Of a DNA stretch of 64,000 nucleotides, positions 33,616 through 45,452 are shown in pieces. Source of the stretch: Syncephalis plumigaleata. Its lineage: Eukaryota; Zoopagomycota; Zoopagomycetes; Zoopagales; Piptocephalidaceae. The position numbers were made by a program, and so were the translations under genes. The notes under the pieces are model-generated. The model worked only from the letters and a program-made list of their open reading frames with translations, did not search any database and was not told the DNA's origin. Every line of letters starts with the position of its first letter. Positions within the stretch are counted from its first letter, which is position 1. The stretch covers positions 1 through 64,000 of the forward strand of contig JAIXMF010000007.1 in assembly GCA_025201365.1 (NCBI GenBank). Reading direction: 5' to 3'.

Positions 33616-36275
33616 CGAAACCCTTACATGATGTGGCTATAGACGCCATACATACACAAGCACACACACCCACACAAAATACATACATTTGTAGAAGAAG
33701 GAAACGGGTGCCTCGTGTAGCACACGGCACATACACACACACGCGTGTAAAACATGCACATTGGCCTTCCTTTGCAATGGCACTTGATGACCACACGACC
33801 ACACTTATACAAGGCGTCAAAGGCGTACGTGTGTGTGTGTATGAATGAATGTATGAATGAATGAACGAACGAATGGATCAGGCATGAATTCCAAGCATAG
33901 CCTTGAAACAAGCCAAAAAAAGGAGTAACATGGACAATATTACAGCATAGTATGATATTGTCATTGTCATTGTCATTGCCGCTGCTGCTGCTGCTAGTCA
34001 CTAGTGCGTGCATGCGTACATGTATGTGTATGTATGTGTATGGACATTGACCATGTGCACCGTGATTCCGTATGACATATAGGCCGATTACAAAAAACAA
34101 TGCATTGTCCAGAAATTATCGCACGAAGAAAAAAGGGAAATATAAGGAGGATACCGCATGATAGCACTGGAACATGCGATGATCGAGACTGAGAATAGAC
34201 CTCGGAGGAACAGACTAGTATCGACAACTAAACCGGTCAACCTACAAGTGGATAATTTCGGTCTATAGCTTTCCTCCTCCCGACGCTAGCTAATCATCGA
34301 TAGCTGGATCGATAACCCTCACATGATATCGATGATAAACATAAATAGATTACCATCATGTATTCAACATACATACACACATACACGCATGGACACAAGA
34401 GAAATAACGCAATAGCCGAATAACATGAAAAGTCCGACATATCACATCGGTAGTACACATTAGTCGATCGCCGCACCAGTGAAATGGTAAAAATAGTCTC
34501 AGCTCATTTGCGTAACACGACAACAACAACAACAACAACATGCAACATCTATCTTACGCCATTAATACTTACATAGGCAGATATCAAGTGATAATATGTA
34601 TATGGATTAGTCTTGGGTACTTGTGGGTTGACTAGCTAGCCGGTAGATTGCCAACTGAATTAACAAGCCAATATGTGGTAGAATAAAATGGATGAATAAA
34701 TGAATAGATGAATGAATGGATGAGTGAGTGAGTGATTACTATTGATATAGAAAGACGAGATCGGTACAGGATAGGCTGGACCAGGTCGGCTATTCTTAAT
34801 GCAATTGAATAAGACTAAGAAATGTAATGATAATCGTAATAATAAGTAATGTTGATTAGTATACCAGTACTAATGCGTATTAGCTGAGATGCAATATTAA
34901 ATGATGAGGAGGGTGAGGGGTGTAAATAAACGAATGTAACTAGGGTTAAAAGTCGGATATAGTACTTTTGTTGAAAAGTAAGTACTAGTCTAGCGACAAA
35001 AGAAAAAAGAGCAAGATCCAAATGGTAAACGGTCAAGGAAATGAGACAAGTGCACAAATACAAAAGGACTATTGTAAGTAAAGAAAAGAGAGAGAAGAGA
35101 GAAGAGAGAGAGAGAGAGAGAAACTAGCGATAACCTATGCAATCAGCAATCCACCGCATATAAACAATTAAATGGTAGCGGTGGTGCACGAAAAAAGAAT
35201 ACAGACAACAGGATATTAGAACAAACTAGTAACGGACAGCAGTAGCGGGGAAGTGGTCATTGTATGATCGTCCTAATAGCCGGACTACATGTCCAATATA
35301 CAAGTCGTGTTAAAGAGATTTGTGTCAACGAGTAACACAAACGTAAAAGCACGACATAATTATCCCAATGGATATAAAATACCCGTACACTTCATGGTAC
35401 TACACAACGTCATTAGCAATAAGCACATCGCTATTAGGCAAGTGATAAACATGCATGCAGGCAAATATGGCAATAAACAATGGACGAGTAATAGGACGGG
35501 TAGTAATGTGTGGTAATAGGATGACGAGGGTTAGAAAGAAATGTTTGGGAATTGCTAGCGGTGACAAGTACTCCCCACTCATAAATTAATGGTAATACAA
35601 TGGTAGTGTAGAACTATCCAAGAAAAATAAATATACAAATGACAATCACATAGAGTGTGTTAATTTGTACGGGAACATCAGAATCTATAAACAACAAATA
35701 TAATCATCACTAGACATCGACTACTATATGGCGGCAATACTCATTTCGATGGGTATTCTGTACGGCTTGTCTAACGAACACACCATGGTCACACATTACA
35801 TATTGCCGTTCATCGCACGTATCTCGATTAAACGAGCTAGACAACGATGTAAGGAGGAGGGAAAAGACGTACACGCACGCGCCACGCACAGATACACGTA
35901 CACAGGACCTACCGGTAGAGTATATATTTCTGATTGGGTGCAGTATAAGAATTTAGAATAAAATGAAAAAAGAAACGACTGTCCCAGCAGATGAATACGA
36001 TAATAATGTAGTAAGGAAAGTGAAAAGAACGACAATTATAGGCGATATGTGATGAGATGAAATGTGATGATATGTGATGATAATGGAAGGCAATAGTGTA
36101 ATAGAACTGGCTAACACAGTGGCGTGCTACGTATAAGAGAAGAAATGTGCTATACGGGCAGTTAACAGTGGGACAAGAAGCCAAAGCTTTATAAATGGCG
36201 GTCAACGCAATGGATAATAAAGGAAGATGGGTAACTCAAAGGATAATCCCACCATAATTAATCTATAAACATGTA

Positions 36276-36300
36276 GCGCAGTCCTGCTCTGCGCCTTTTT
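36276..36300 (+). terminator. Hairpin followed by T5
   Basis: GCGCAG pairs with CTGCGC across a seven-base loop (36276-36294) and TTTTT follows at 36296-36300. In a fungus this is compatible with the end of an RNA polymerase III transcript, but no A or B box was found upstream. Confidence 0.3.
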
Positions 36301-38102
36301 AGACACTCGTAGTGGAGGTAATTCAACGAGTTAGAGATCAAATTTGGCAATCAATAGGAATTAATAACTCGTGGTATTCTAGATGTTGCCATTTCACGAG
36401 AACATTATGCACACCGGAGACCTCATAAAATAGTATGGAATTCGATTCAGTACAATTAGTTCAGGCTCTTACCTATAATAGACGTATAAACCCTTAGTCG
36501 GAGTGACTGACTAGAACGAGGTGCGTGAAAATTGCAAATACTCAGCTGGACAACAAGTACTAATAATGGATGTGAAGCGAGAAAAAGCTAAAACAACCAC
36601 ACCTCAAATGGGCTAAGCGTACTGACGAAAACGTAAAATTCGGCGTTATTTCTATTATTTAAACGATCGGAAGTTGAAGGAGGATGTCTAGCGTATGTAT
36701 GTATGTGTATGTTTGTGTATTTGTATGTGCGTATATACGTGGATGTGCAAGGAAACTCTAAGGAGTAATATATATATTAATGTATATATATATATGGATA
36801 TTAATCTCTATATATCATGCGTATACATATATTGTAAGGGTGAACGTTTACGGCCTTTGTCGCCAAGTGTTAAATCGGAGTCAACGGTATTGTCGAGTTG
36901 TTGTGCTATATTTCAAACGGAATAAACGCAACTTTCCGTAGAGTAAGAAGTAGTCACGAAGGTGAATAAGGAATACTCCTCTAAAGGGTGACGATGTAGC
37001 AAGGAGAATACGGTTATTCTATTGTTTTCTTTAAGCAGTGCTGAATGTTAAACTGCAAGTAATCGCAATTCGTTCAGTATAACACGACAATATGACGGCA
37101 GGAAGCGTTAAATTAATAAATAACAACGAAATGATATTAGAATATTAAATTAGTGATAATAAGAGGAAAAACACGTAGCCGAGTATTAATATTAGAATGT
37201 AAGGGAGACGGATAGAAGGGTAGATAAGCACAAGCACACACACACACACGCGCACACGGGTATTATAGTAACTAAGAGATATAGGACGGTAATAAAGCAA
37301 GAAGATAAGTTTAAGGTGAACAAGTGGTGGGTGTGTAAAGTGAGAGGAGAAAAAGGAAGGTGTTAAGGGAAAGGAAAAAAGAAAGGTTGTCAAGGCCGTA
37401 CAACGATACTGGTGAAGACTATGGAGACTACGAGTGAAGTGAACGTAGCGACAACACGCTCATAGGAAAAAAAAGGGCCACGTAACTAGACCGCTGTCCA
37501 CTTACACAACTGGAGCCTACACAATAGGAACACAATGAACGGCCAGCCATCAAAAGGGAAGAATGATGCTATGAGTGTGATCATTGTGTTGCATACCACC
37601 ACGCGATCTGGTGGTCCGCATTAAACCATGGAAACGCGCTTGTATCGGGAAAAGTCAGCTTCATTGTTGCCTTGTTATCGTTGCGATTGTGCTAATTCTT
37701 TATGAAATAACAATGAAATATAAAACATGTCAAGTGATGTGTAGACAATCATTCTATTACATTGTATTCAGAAACAATAGCTTAATGCTCATGTGCCATA
37801 GTGAATCAACAACGTTGCACGGTCAATGGATAGGAAGCCAGTCAAGGCGACAATCATCATGTTGTAGTGGTTACGCCAATATTGATGACATGTATGATGA
37901 TGCTGTGCTATTACGATTACGAGGTAGGCCTCAAGGACAACAGTATACAACAGTTGTTATTATACAAAGTATTGATGTATAGTATTACACACAATTAGCA
38001 TAATGTAGAACGACGGCAATAAGCGTATTATGATTCTTAATACTTCATGTCCTTGTTACAATTGAATACACTACGTGTTATCCACCATTTACTCTGAAGG
38101 GA

Positions 38103-38303
38103 TTAGTAGCAAGTACCGAGGAATACCCTCGGCATAAATATGAGGCTAATGTACGGATCATCGAGCCAGTCGAGATTTGCTTCGTCATACTGGCAAATTA
38201 AACTTGGCAGCCTCTCGTTCACAACATGTGATTCGGTCAGCGGATCATACACGCTGCTGTCTCCCCTAACACCTTGATTGTTGCAACCATCGTGAAAGAT
38301 CAT
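38103..38303 (-). CDS. Candidate 66-residue small ORF or exon
   Basis: Encodes MIFHDGCNNQGVRGDSSVYD through LDWLDDPYISLIFMPRVFLG to TCY. Composition is protein-like and GC is higher than the flanks. A CAG just upstream on the minus strand could be a splice acceptor, so it may be the last exon of an unrecognised gene. No family recognised. Confidence 0.25.
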   Translation of the reverse strand: MIFHDGCNNQGVRGDSSVYDPLTESHVVNERLPSLICQYDEANLDWLDDPYISLIFMPRVFLGTCY

Positions 38304-39957
38304 GCGCTACACCTGACCACATGTGATAGGACATGCACCATTTCAGGTAGAGTGAACTAATTTACTCAATTCTATAAACCGATTTTTATAGTAGAATTAG
38401 GTATTTACCCATCATTCCTACAAAATAACTTTGTTCCATCTGTTTATTCAAATGTTTAACTAGTTGTCCATTTATTCTCCGCAAATATTCATGTCAATAA
38501 ATGTTCATCACCGAGACTTACTTGTCAAATAACATGCAGATCGGATATTAAATTCCTCTATAATGGGTCAATTGTTTATAAATTTAGCAATACAAATAAT
38601 ACACTAATTTATTTATGTTTACCATCAATCTCGCTTGCATTAGTAGATGAGCAGTTAACATATATTTTATCCCGTATTTATTATAGAATTGCTGTAACAA
38701 TGCCATCCTAATCTGTAGTATAATACATATTCACGGAGTAATATTGGAAACAAAACAAGATGCCACGACAGCTGTTTTACCGTAAAATGCCATTTACCAC
38801 AAGACTATATCATGGAACATCCTAGTAGAAACTAGAGAGAATGGTTGTGTCTTTATTTCAAAAGGTGACATGGAACACTATCGGTCTAGCTACCCCCCTG
38901 TTACTGAACTGCGTATTACATGCTCGATCCTTCTATTCTACTCTTTCTTTCCTCATGTTTTTGTCATGATTTCATCTCATTTATGTAACTTTACTATATA
39001 ATTCGTCATCATTATCCTCATCATCATGCGAACCTAACTTCCATAGTTGTAAATGATTCTAGCTCAACTACAATAACTAGAATGACACAGCTAGTAACTC
39101 GTAACCATACGCAGCATCCTCATTCCAAAGGCCATTCTCTCTGTCATGCAACCTATTGTAACAATCCCTCATTGGATCAATGGAATTTGGTTGCACTTTG
39201 AGAGGCTTAGCATTCTCACATCATTTTAAGCATGCTTCTTTTCTCGTCCAAGTGTCCACACACGCACACATACATACACACGCGCATACACAAAAGCATA
39301 CACAAAGCAATTCATTCAAAATCCCACATCTTTAATTCCCCTTTTTTGCCGTGCACTCGTTTGATTTTCCTTATCGACCTGTTTACTATTTTTTTAACCA
39401 GAAGGTGTAGCAGCATTACTCGCTCATATGCTAATGCTAGTAAGCCTGTAACCTCATATTGTCTTGCGTTATTTGTCCCCTGACCAGTCTACATTTTAAT
39501 ACACACACACACACAACTTGACCTTTTTTTCATCTGCGTTCATTCATTCTTCACTTTGTACTGTTCGCACTTTTCTCCAAGAGTGCGTACGTGTCCGTGT
39601 GTTTGTTTGTCTATCTGTTTGTTTACGTTTGTACGTGCGTTTGTACGTGCGTGCCTGCCTGCGTGAGTTAGTTAGTTAGTGCGTTACTGAGTGAGAGAGT
39701 GAGTGAGGAGTGCATGTGGATGCAATCATCCTTGCAATCATCATTGTTTGCTGGTACATTAACAAGCATACTACGCTCTTGCATATCTTCTTTTGTCGAG
39801 TCATAGCTTTTTTCCTCTTTCATATCCCATCTTCCATTATACAGTGCGTATAACGCCATCTGTTGTTGGCTTAAAAATACTTCTGCTACTGCTACTGCTA
39901 CTGCTACTTCTCAATTTTATTTCCTATCTTCCAAGCACGGTTGCCTATCCGCAGGCC

Positions 39958-41997
39958 ATGTCAACATTCACTACCAATACGCTCGCCTCGGGCACCTCAC
40001 CCAATCCTGGCGGCAACAGTGGTACAACTGCTGCTAGCATGTCATCCTGGTCTGATTCTATACCTCACCTACGATTGGCACCCTACCTTACTGGTGCACC
40101 ATCCAGTACTTCGGCTACACTATCGCCCTCGCTACGGTTTCCGGTTATAGAACGATTTATCCCCCTGGTGTTGTCATTAAAGTGGGTCGCTATACAGAGC
40201 GTAGCAATCGACACCAATCACGTAACAACCCGACCGCAGAAGCTGACACACCAAATTCCCCTTCAGTGAAATCAGCTACTCCGAACAATGCTGCAACGGG
40301 TGCTGCTAACCCTACAGCTGACGCTAATGAGCTAGCTAAAGCAACACAAGACGTACTATTCAAAAGCAAAGTAGTTAGTCGTTCGCATGCAGAGATATGG
40401 ATTGAGGATGGCAAGGTAAGCTTCTAATACTGTCGCTGTTACAATGAGAATGAATACTATTTATTTGCATAGTAAAAATGGAGTAATATACACGGAGACT
40501 AATGGAATAATGTACTTTGCTTAGTTTTACATTCGAGACACCTCAAGCTCCTCGGGTACATTCCTTAATCACACTAGATTATCAGCGCAAAATGTACGCA
40601 GTGACGCACATCGTCTACGTGACGGCGACTGTCTACAGCTGGGTGTCGAGTATCGCGGCGGTGAAGAGGAAATATATCGATGCGTACGAATGCGCGTAGA
40701 ACTTAATCGTCGTTCGGTGGCTAGCACAGCTTTACGTATGGCCACACTTACCGCGTTGGTTGAAGCGCAGGCATCATTGCGACAATTGAAGGCGCCATCT
40801 ACATCGACTGCTGTACCATCACATTCCATATCAGCACGAAGTGCTCATCATAATGAAAGCGATGCGACAACACCGCAATCACCCGCGTGTCGTCTACCTA
40901 TAGGACCTGTCACCACCGACTGTTGTATCTGTTTGCTACCACTACGACGTACACCGCTATTCTTGACACCGTGTGCACACGCTTTCCATTATGCATGTAT
41001 ACGCACACTCCTAGGTACTCGACGCAATCGGGGTGGTCGTACAGTGTTTGAGCCGGTCGACGGCTTCAGCTGTCCAATGTGTCGTTCCTACGTGGATCTA
41101 ACGGCGGAACCAGCCGATGAAGACGCCGACGAGGAGGTGGATATCGCAGAAATGACAGCAATCAACATGGCATTAGGTGCGAGTGTCAAATCTCACAACA
41201 GCACATCACAGCCGATATCTCGATTACCGCCAGCATCGCTACTTACACCAGTAGATCCGGCACTACTAGCTCACAATGATCCGGCCACCCCGTGCAGCCC
41301 ACAGATGCCCCGTTTGATTCCGGCACGAAATGAAGATGCCGGCCTACTCACGGCGAGCAGTCTTCATTTTCCACATCACACGGGAACCGACGACGATATA
41401 GATATTCCAATGGATGCAGGCGGTCTAAGCAGTGCAGACGACGCCGATGCAGATATAGAGACCACGGAACGCGAGGGACACGAAACGGCCCGTGACTCGC
41501 CTGCACCATCAGCAGCGGATGAATCGGCCGGTATAGCCATTATGACAAGTGCTACCTCGCCACCAATACAAGTGCCAGGCAGTGGACAGTCCACACATGC
41601 ACGCGGTATTATCCAGTCGGGGGCAAGTGATAATGTAGGTATGGATATGGATATCAATAATACGGCCGACATTGATCTCACAGCATTACTCGGTAAAACG
41701 GTGCAAACTAGTCAGCCCAGTATGATATTAGCAGCTGAGTCAACGACGACACATGCGGACTCCATCACTGCAGCAAACAACCGTACAAACCATATGACAC
41801 GAATTGCAGGCGTAGGCAATTTAAATATAGACGACAGTATCAGTACACCAAATGAGCATTCCTCTGCCATAACAAGTGCGATTAACTCTGGATATCATGG
41901 TTCTGAATCGACAACTACTAGTAATAGTAATAGTGCTAGTGCTACCACTACTAATAGTACCACCACCACCACTACTACTACCACTAATCGTTACTAA
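39958..41997 (+). CDS. FHA-RING E3 ubiquitin ligase (Dma1/CHFR-like), one apparent frame break
   Basis: Two exons (39958-40415, 40525-41997), about 643 residues. The FHA domain reads GVVIKVGRYTE, KVVSRSHAEIWIEDGK, then FYIRDTSSSSGTFLN and RLRDGDCLQLG. The RING follows: CCICLLPL, CAHAFHYACIRTL and CPMCRSYVDL. This order, FHA then RING-H2, is that of Dma1/Dma2, ligases that act on septins and the spindle checkpoint. The C-terminal 280 residues are Ser/Thr/Ala-rich and end in poly-Thr. One base is missing near 40160-40164 in a C-run (after RFIP, before PGVVIKVG). The ATG at 39958 is preceded by CGCAG, so a 5' UTR intron is likely. Confidence 0.88.
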
Positions 41998-43255
41998 TGT
42001 ATTATGGTGTGGAAGCTTTATTATTTTGATTTTGCGCCTAAAGACATTTTCTAGCTCTCTTTCTTTGTTAGCCATAGTCACACACACATATATATACTCA
42101 CCTCCTCTCTCTTCCTCGTTCGCTCTCTTTTATATACTTTCGTTATATTGGAATGCGATACATTCATTATATGTGTACGTACTCTTTTTTTTGTTTGATT
42201 TCCTAGTCACATTACATTTACTTTTCGTATCATAATCAAACGCCATGATAGTGTCTCAGGTATACATCTTTGACTCTCTTCAATCTTATGGCGTGCTGGT
42301 TTCGCCTATTACTGCTCCATCATATCATATCATACCATCATCATCATCACTAGTGTATATTGTTATCTATTTTTTAAGATAATACTATATACATCTATTA
42401 GTGAATAGCACAGAATTATTACTACAAATCTCTGTTTATGTTATCAATATCACTTTATTGGGTTGATTTTATTGTGAAAATAAACCACTTTTTTCTTATG
42501 GATATACATTACAATGAACATTACAATGAACATTACAATGTAATAGGAGTACTATATTTATTAATATTAACAATACAGGATTGAATCACTGTGCACGCTT
42601 CAGCATTAGACGAGGAAAAGAAGGAAACCGAATGTGTAGAAACAAAATGGTTATAAATGGATATGGCTCATCATTAGGAGTAAATGCACACATTGTACGC
42701 ATACCATACGCATACGGTATTACACATACATACATACACACACACACGCTCACCCTCATACACAAGCACATGTTTCTATCTCGCCTTGCCCTCTTGCACC
42801 TCTCTTGTCCTTTTGCTCTTTTTGCCTGCTTGCTTGCCTGCTTGCTTATTTCTCTCTTTCTCTCACTTTCACTTTGTGAACTACTCTTTACTCGCTCTGA
42901 ACTCGATCAACACAACTTTTCTTTCCAAAGCGTAGACGCCTAATCTGCCGTCTCCCCCTTATTATAATTGCTAGTCAATTCACATTGCTTTCTCTCCACT
43001 TTATACATCCCAAAAGAAAAACAAGCTAGTTATTCTCACCGTTGCTTACAACGATCAACTGTGTTGGGAAATAAGCAAGCACACACACATACTATTTGTT
43101 TATTGTTGTTGTTGTTACTGTTATTTATTCATATTTACTATTACTATTTATCGGAGCGGAAGACGAACAATATAATCTCCACTTACTATACGACAAGCAA
43201 TATTTTGTTTCTTTTCTTTTGAATCGAAAAGACGACAACGTAACACGACATCGCT
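41998..43255. other. Gene-free spacer
   Basis: 3' region of the Dma1-like gene and upstream region of the Rap-like gene. It contains a small tandem repeat of ATTACAATGAAC (about 42508-42541), ACAC tracts (about 42725-42748) and, before the Rap-like ATG, long C/T-rich stretches. No gene seen. Confidence 0.5.
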
Positions 43256-44276
43256 ATGGAGACTATTCAACTAGTAGTATTCGGTTCCGGTGGTGTTGGC
43301 AAGTCAGCTTTGGTAAGTTGAGGAAAGAAAGAGACAAAAGCAAGTCAGATGAGACAACAATTACACTTGTAGTAAATGAGATGACTACTCACTATCTCCA
43401 TTGTAATGGCAATAGTAGAGTGAGTATAGATACACGGCTATTCTTGCTATTGTTATCGCTGTGTATTGACTCAAATAGTCTATCCATGTGTGGCCATGTG
43501 GATGCCATGTGGTGGTGCTTCGGACATTTCTTTTGATAGCCGGTTTATGATGATGGTTATGGCTATATTACAATCGGCGAATTAAAAATGAAAACGAAAT
43601 AGTACAACAGTAATAATTATAGTTAATAGCTTGTAATGAAATAGCTGATCTCATTATTATTACATTCATTTCCCTCTTTATACATACATACATACATACA
43701 TATAGCATAGCTAACTGATTATTATTTTATTATTGTTATCGCTATTAGACAGTACAATTTGTGCAAGGATTATTCATTGAATTCTACGATCCAACTATTG
43801 AAGACTGTTTCCGACGTGCATTACAAGTGGACGAGCAGCCATGTCTACTTGAAATTATCGACACTGCCGGTACTGAGCAATTCACCGCTCTGTATGACAT
43901 GTACATGAAGCGTGGTCAAGGCTTCCTACTCGTCTACTCCATCACGTCAAAGGGCTCGTTTGATGAGCTAGCGGAGCGACGTGAACAAATCCTCCATGTG
44001 AAAGGAGTGGCCGACGATCGCGATGTACCCATTGTACTCGTGGGTAATAAAACAGACATCGACTATGAGCGTGAGGTCACCAGGGAGGATGGTCAACGAC
44101 TCGCCAACGAGTGGAGATGTCCCTTCCTCGAGACGAGTGCTAAGATTGCATATAATGTTGATGAAGCATTCTACGCTCTAGTACGCGAGGTAAGGCGGGT
44201 GGCCAACGTATCCGGTTCAGGTGGGCACAATGGCGTGCATGGTAAAACTCGTAAGAAGAAATGCGTTATTTTGTAG
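43256..44276 (+). CDS. Ras-family GTPase, Rap/Rsr1 (Bud1)-like
   Basis: A 194-residue small GTPase with two exons (43256-43312, 43749-44276). [19 protein letters not shown] holds the P-loop; switch [12 protein letters not shown] and switch [18 protein letters not shown] are Rap-like (Thr replaces the Ras Gln61-Glu-Glu context: GTEQFTAL). NKTDI and ETSAK form the base-binding motifs. It ends in a Lys-rich stretch and CVIL, a geranylgeranylation-type CAAX box. Rsr1/Bud1 guides polarity and bud or hyphal-tip site choice in fungi; that role is inferred. The 436-base intron is unusually long for this window. Intact. Confidence 0.92.
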
Positions 44277-45452
44277 TTACCATCACATCACATCACATCA
44301 CACTATTATTATTATTATTATTGTCATTATCATCGTCAACAACAAAGGCAGCATTGGCATCAGTATCAGTATCAGTATCATCACAATTCGATCCTTTATA
44401 GTATAAGCATAGAGGAGAGAGAGAAAGTAACTACTATTAGTACTATTACTACTATTACTATTACGAATGCTACTACCAATTACTTTGGAAGACAAGCCAT
44501 TATCTAATCTGCGACGAGAAAACATTTGCTATATTATATCTACGCAGTACTATATATCAAATACTATTTCTTTCTTTCCGTTTATTTGTACGCTTTTTGC
44601 GGTGCTCATCTAATAAAATTATCTTTTACTTTCTTAGTTATTTTGTACTATTCACGATAGCAGTAAGCGCTGATTAATAATAATCAGCATCCATAATGCT
44701 TTATTTGTGCAGTATTGCAATAGTTTACATATCAATAATGATATCTTGTGTTTTGTTAATAGAATATACGCTACAATACCGCTGAGCTGTACCTTGGAAA
44801 GGGGCAGTCTACTATTAAAAAAGGAGTTATTCCGTCTAAACGAGCACGAATGCTTAAACAGTCGGATTTAACTCTAATACTGTCCCTGCTAAGGTAAAGG
44901 AAAGCAAGGTACTATCATGCAGGGGACGCATTATCAGTAGTAGACCCTCCTGGCGCATTGATCATATCTACGGCATACCGTATCAAAGCGTATCTACAGC
45001 GAAAAAAAGGAGAGATAAAGAGTAAGAAGAGATCTATTAGTGTTGGCACGGATCAGGATGCATAATAAACACTGTCCCTTTTCGTGATAGCAAGGGGCCG
45101 CCTATAATTACTTGCCATCTAATACAACACTAGCATGTGTGCGTGTATATATAATATACGATTGAAATGAGCTGATTCTAATTATCTAAAGCTGTTTTGC
45201 ATCGCCAACGCCTCTTATATATCGTCTGGCTTTTCTTTTCATTTTCATCGGAATCGATAGCAGCAGTAGTAGTAACAGAAAGATATTCTTTTCTACAATC
45301 TCCGACATTATTAGTTGGTTGACTCGGCGTGTTTTCATTTTATTTTATTTACAATCAAGTTAATTAGTAGAAATAGTGGTGTGGCAGTTGCAACCGTAGT
45401 AATAGCGTCGTCTTCTTGCTCATTTTGAATCAAACTCATTTATTTAAACATA
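44277..45452. other. Gene-free spacer with structured-RNA-like segment
   Basis: About 1.2 kb. After CATCA and ATT simple repeats, the segment about 44770-45110 is more GC-rich and has hairpins: GTCCCTGC (44882-44889) with GCAGGGGAC (44919-44927), and CCCTT (45076-45080) with AAGGG (45092-45096); both begin in an ACTGTCCCT motif. It has no ORF. It may be a non-coding RNA or UTR structure. Confidence 0.4.

Larger units (their letters stand above)
32441..39957. other. Large gene-poor region
   Basis: About 7.5 kb with no recognisable multi-exon gene in a window that otherwise carries a gene every 1-2 kb. It is rich in simple repeats: GT at 33191-33212, GAATGA-type at 33841-33875, GA at about 35088-35121, TG/TATG at about 36695-36730, TTTG/ACGTGCGT at about 39595-39670. 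Open frames are mostly short and biased. Two small ORF candidates and one hairpin-plus-T-tract are listed separately. It may hold long upstream control DNA of the cyclin-like and Dma1-like genes, or non-coding RNA. Confidence 0.5.

Noticed and set aside
37584-37982. 132-residue open frame
   Set aside because: No recognisable motif, mixed composition, no splice or promoter support; kept only as possible noise in the gene desert.
44950-44990. 5S rRNA-like ATCTACGGCATACC
   Set aside because: Similarity stops after about a dozen bases; no downstream 5S domains.
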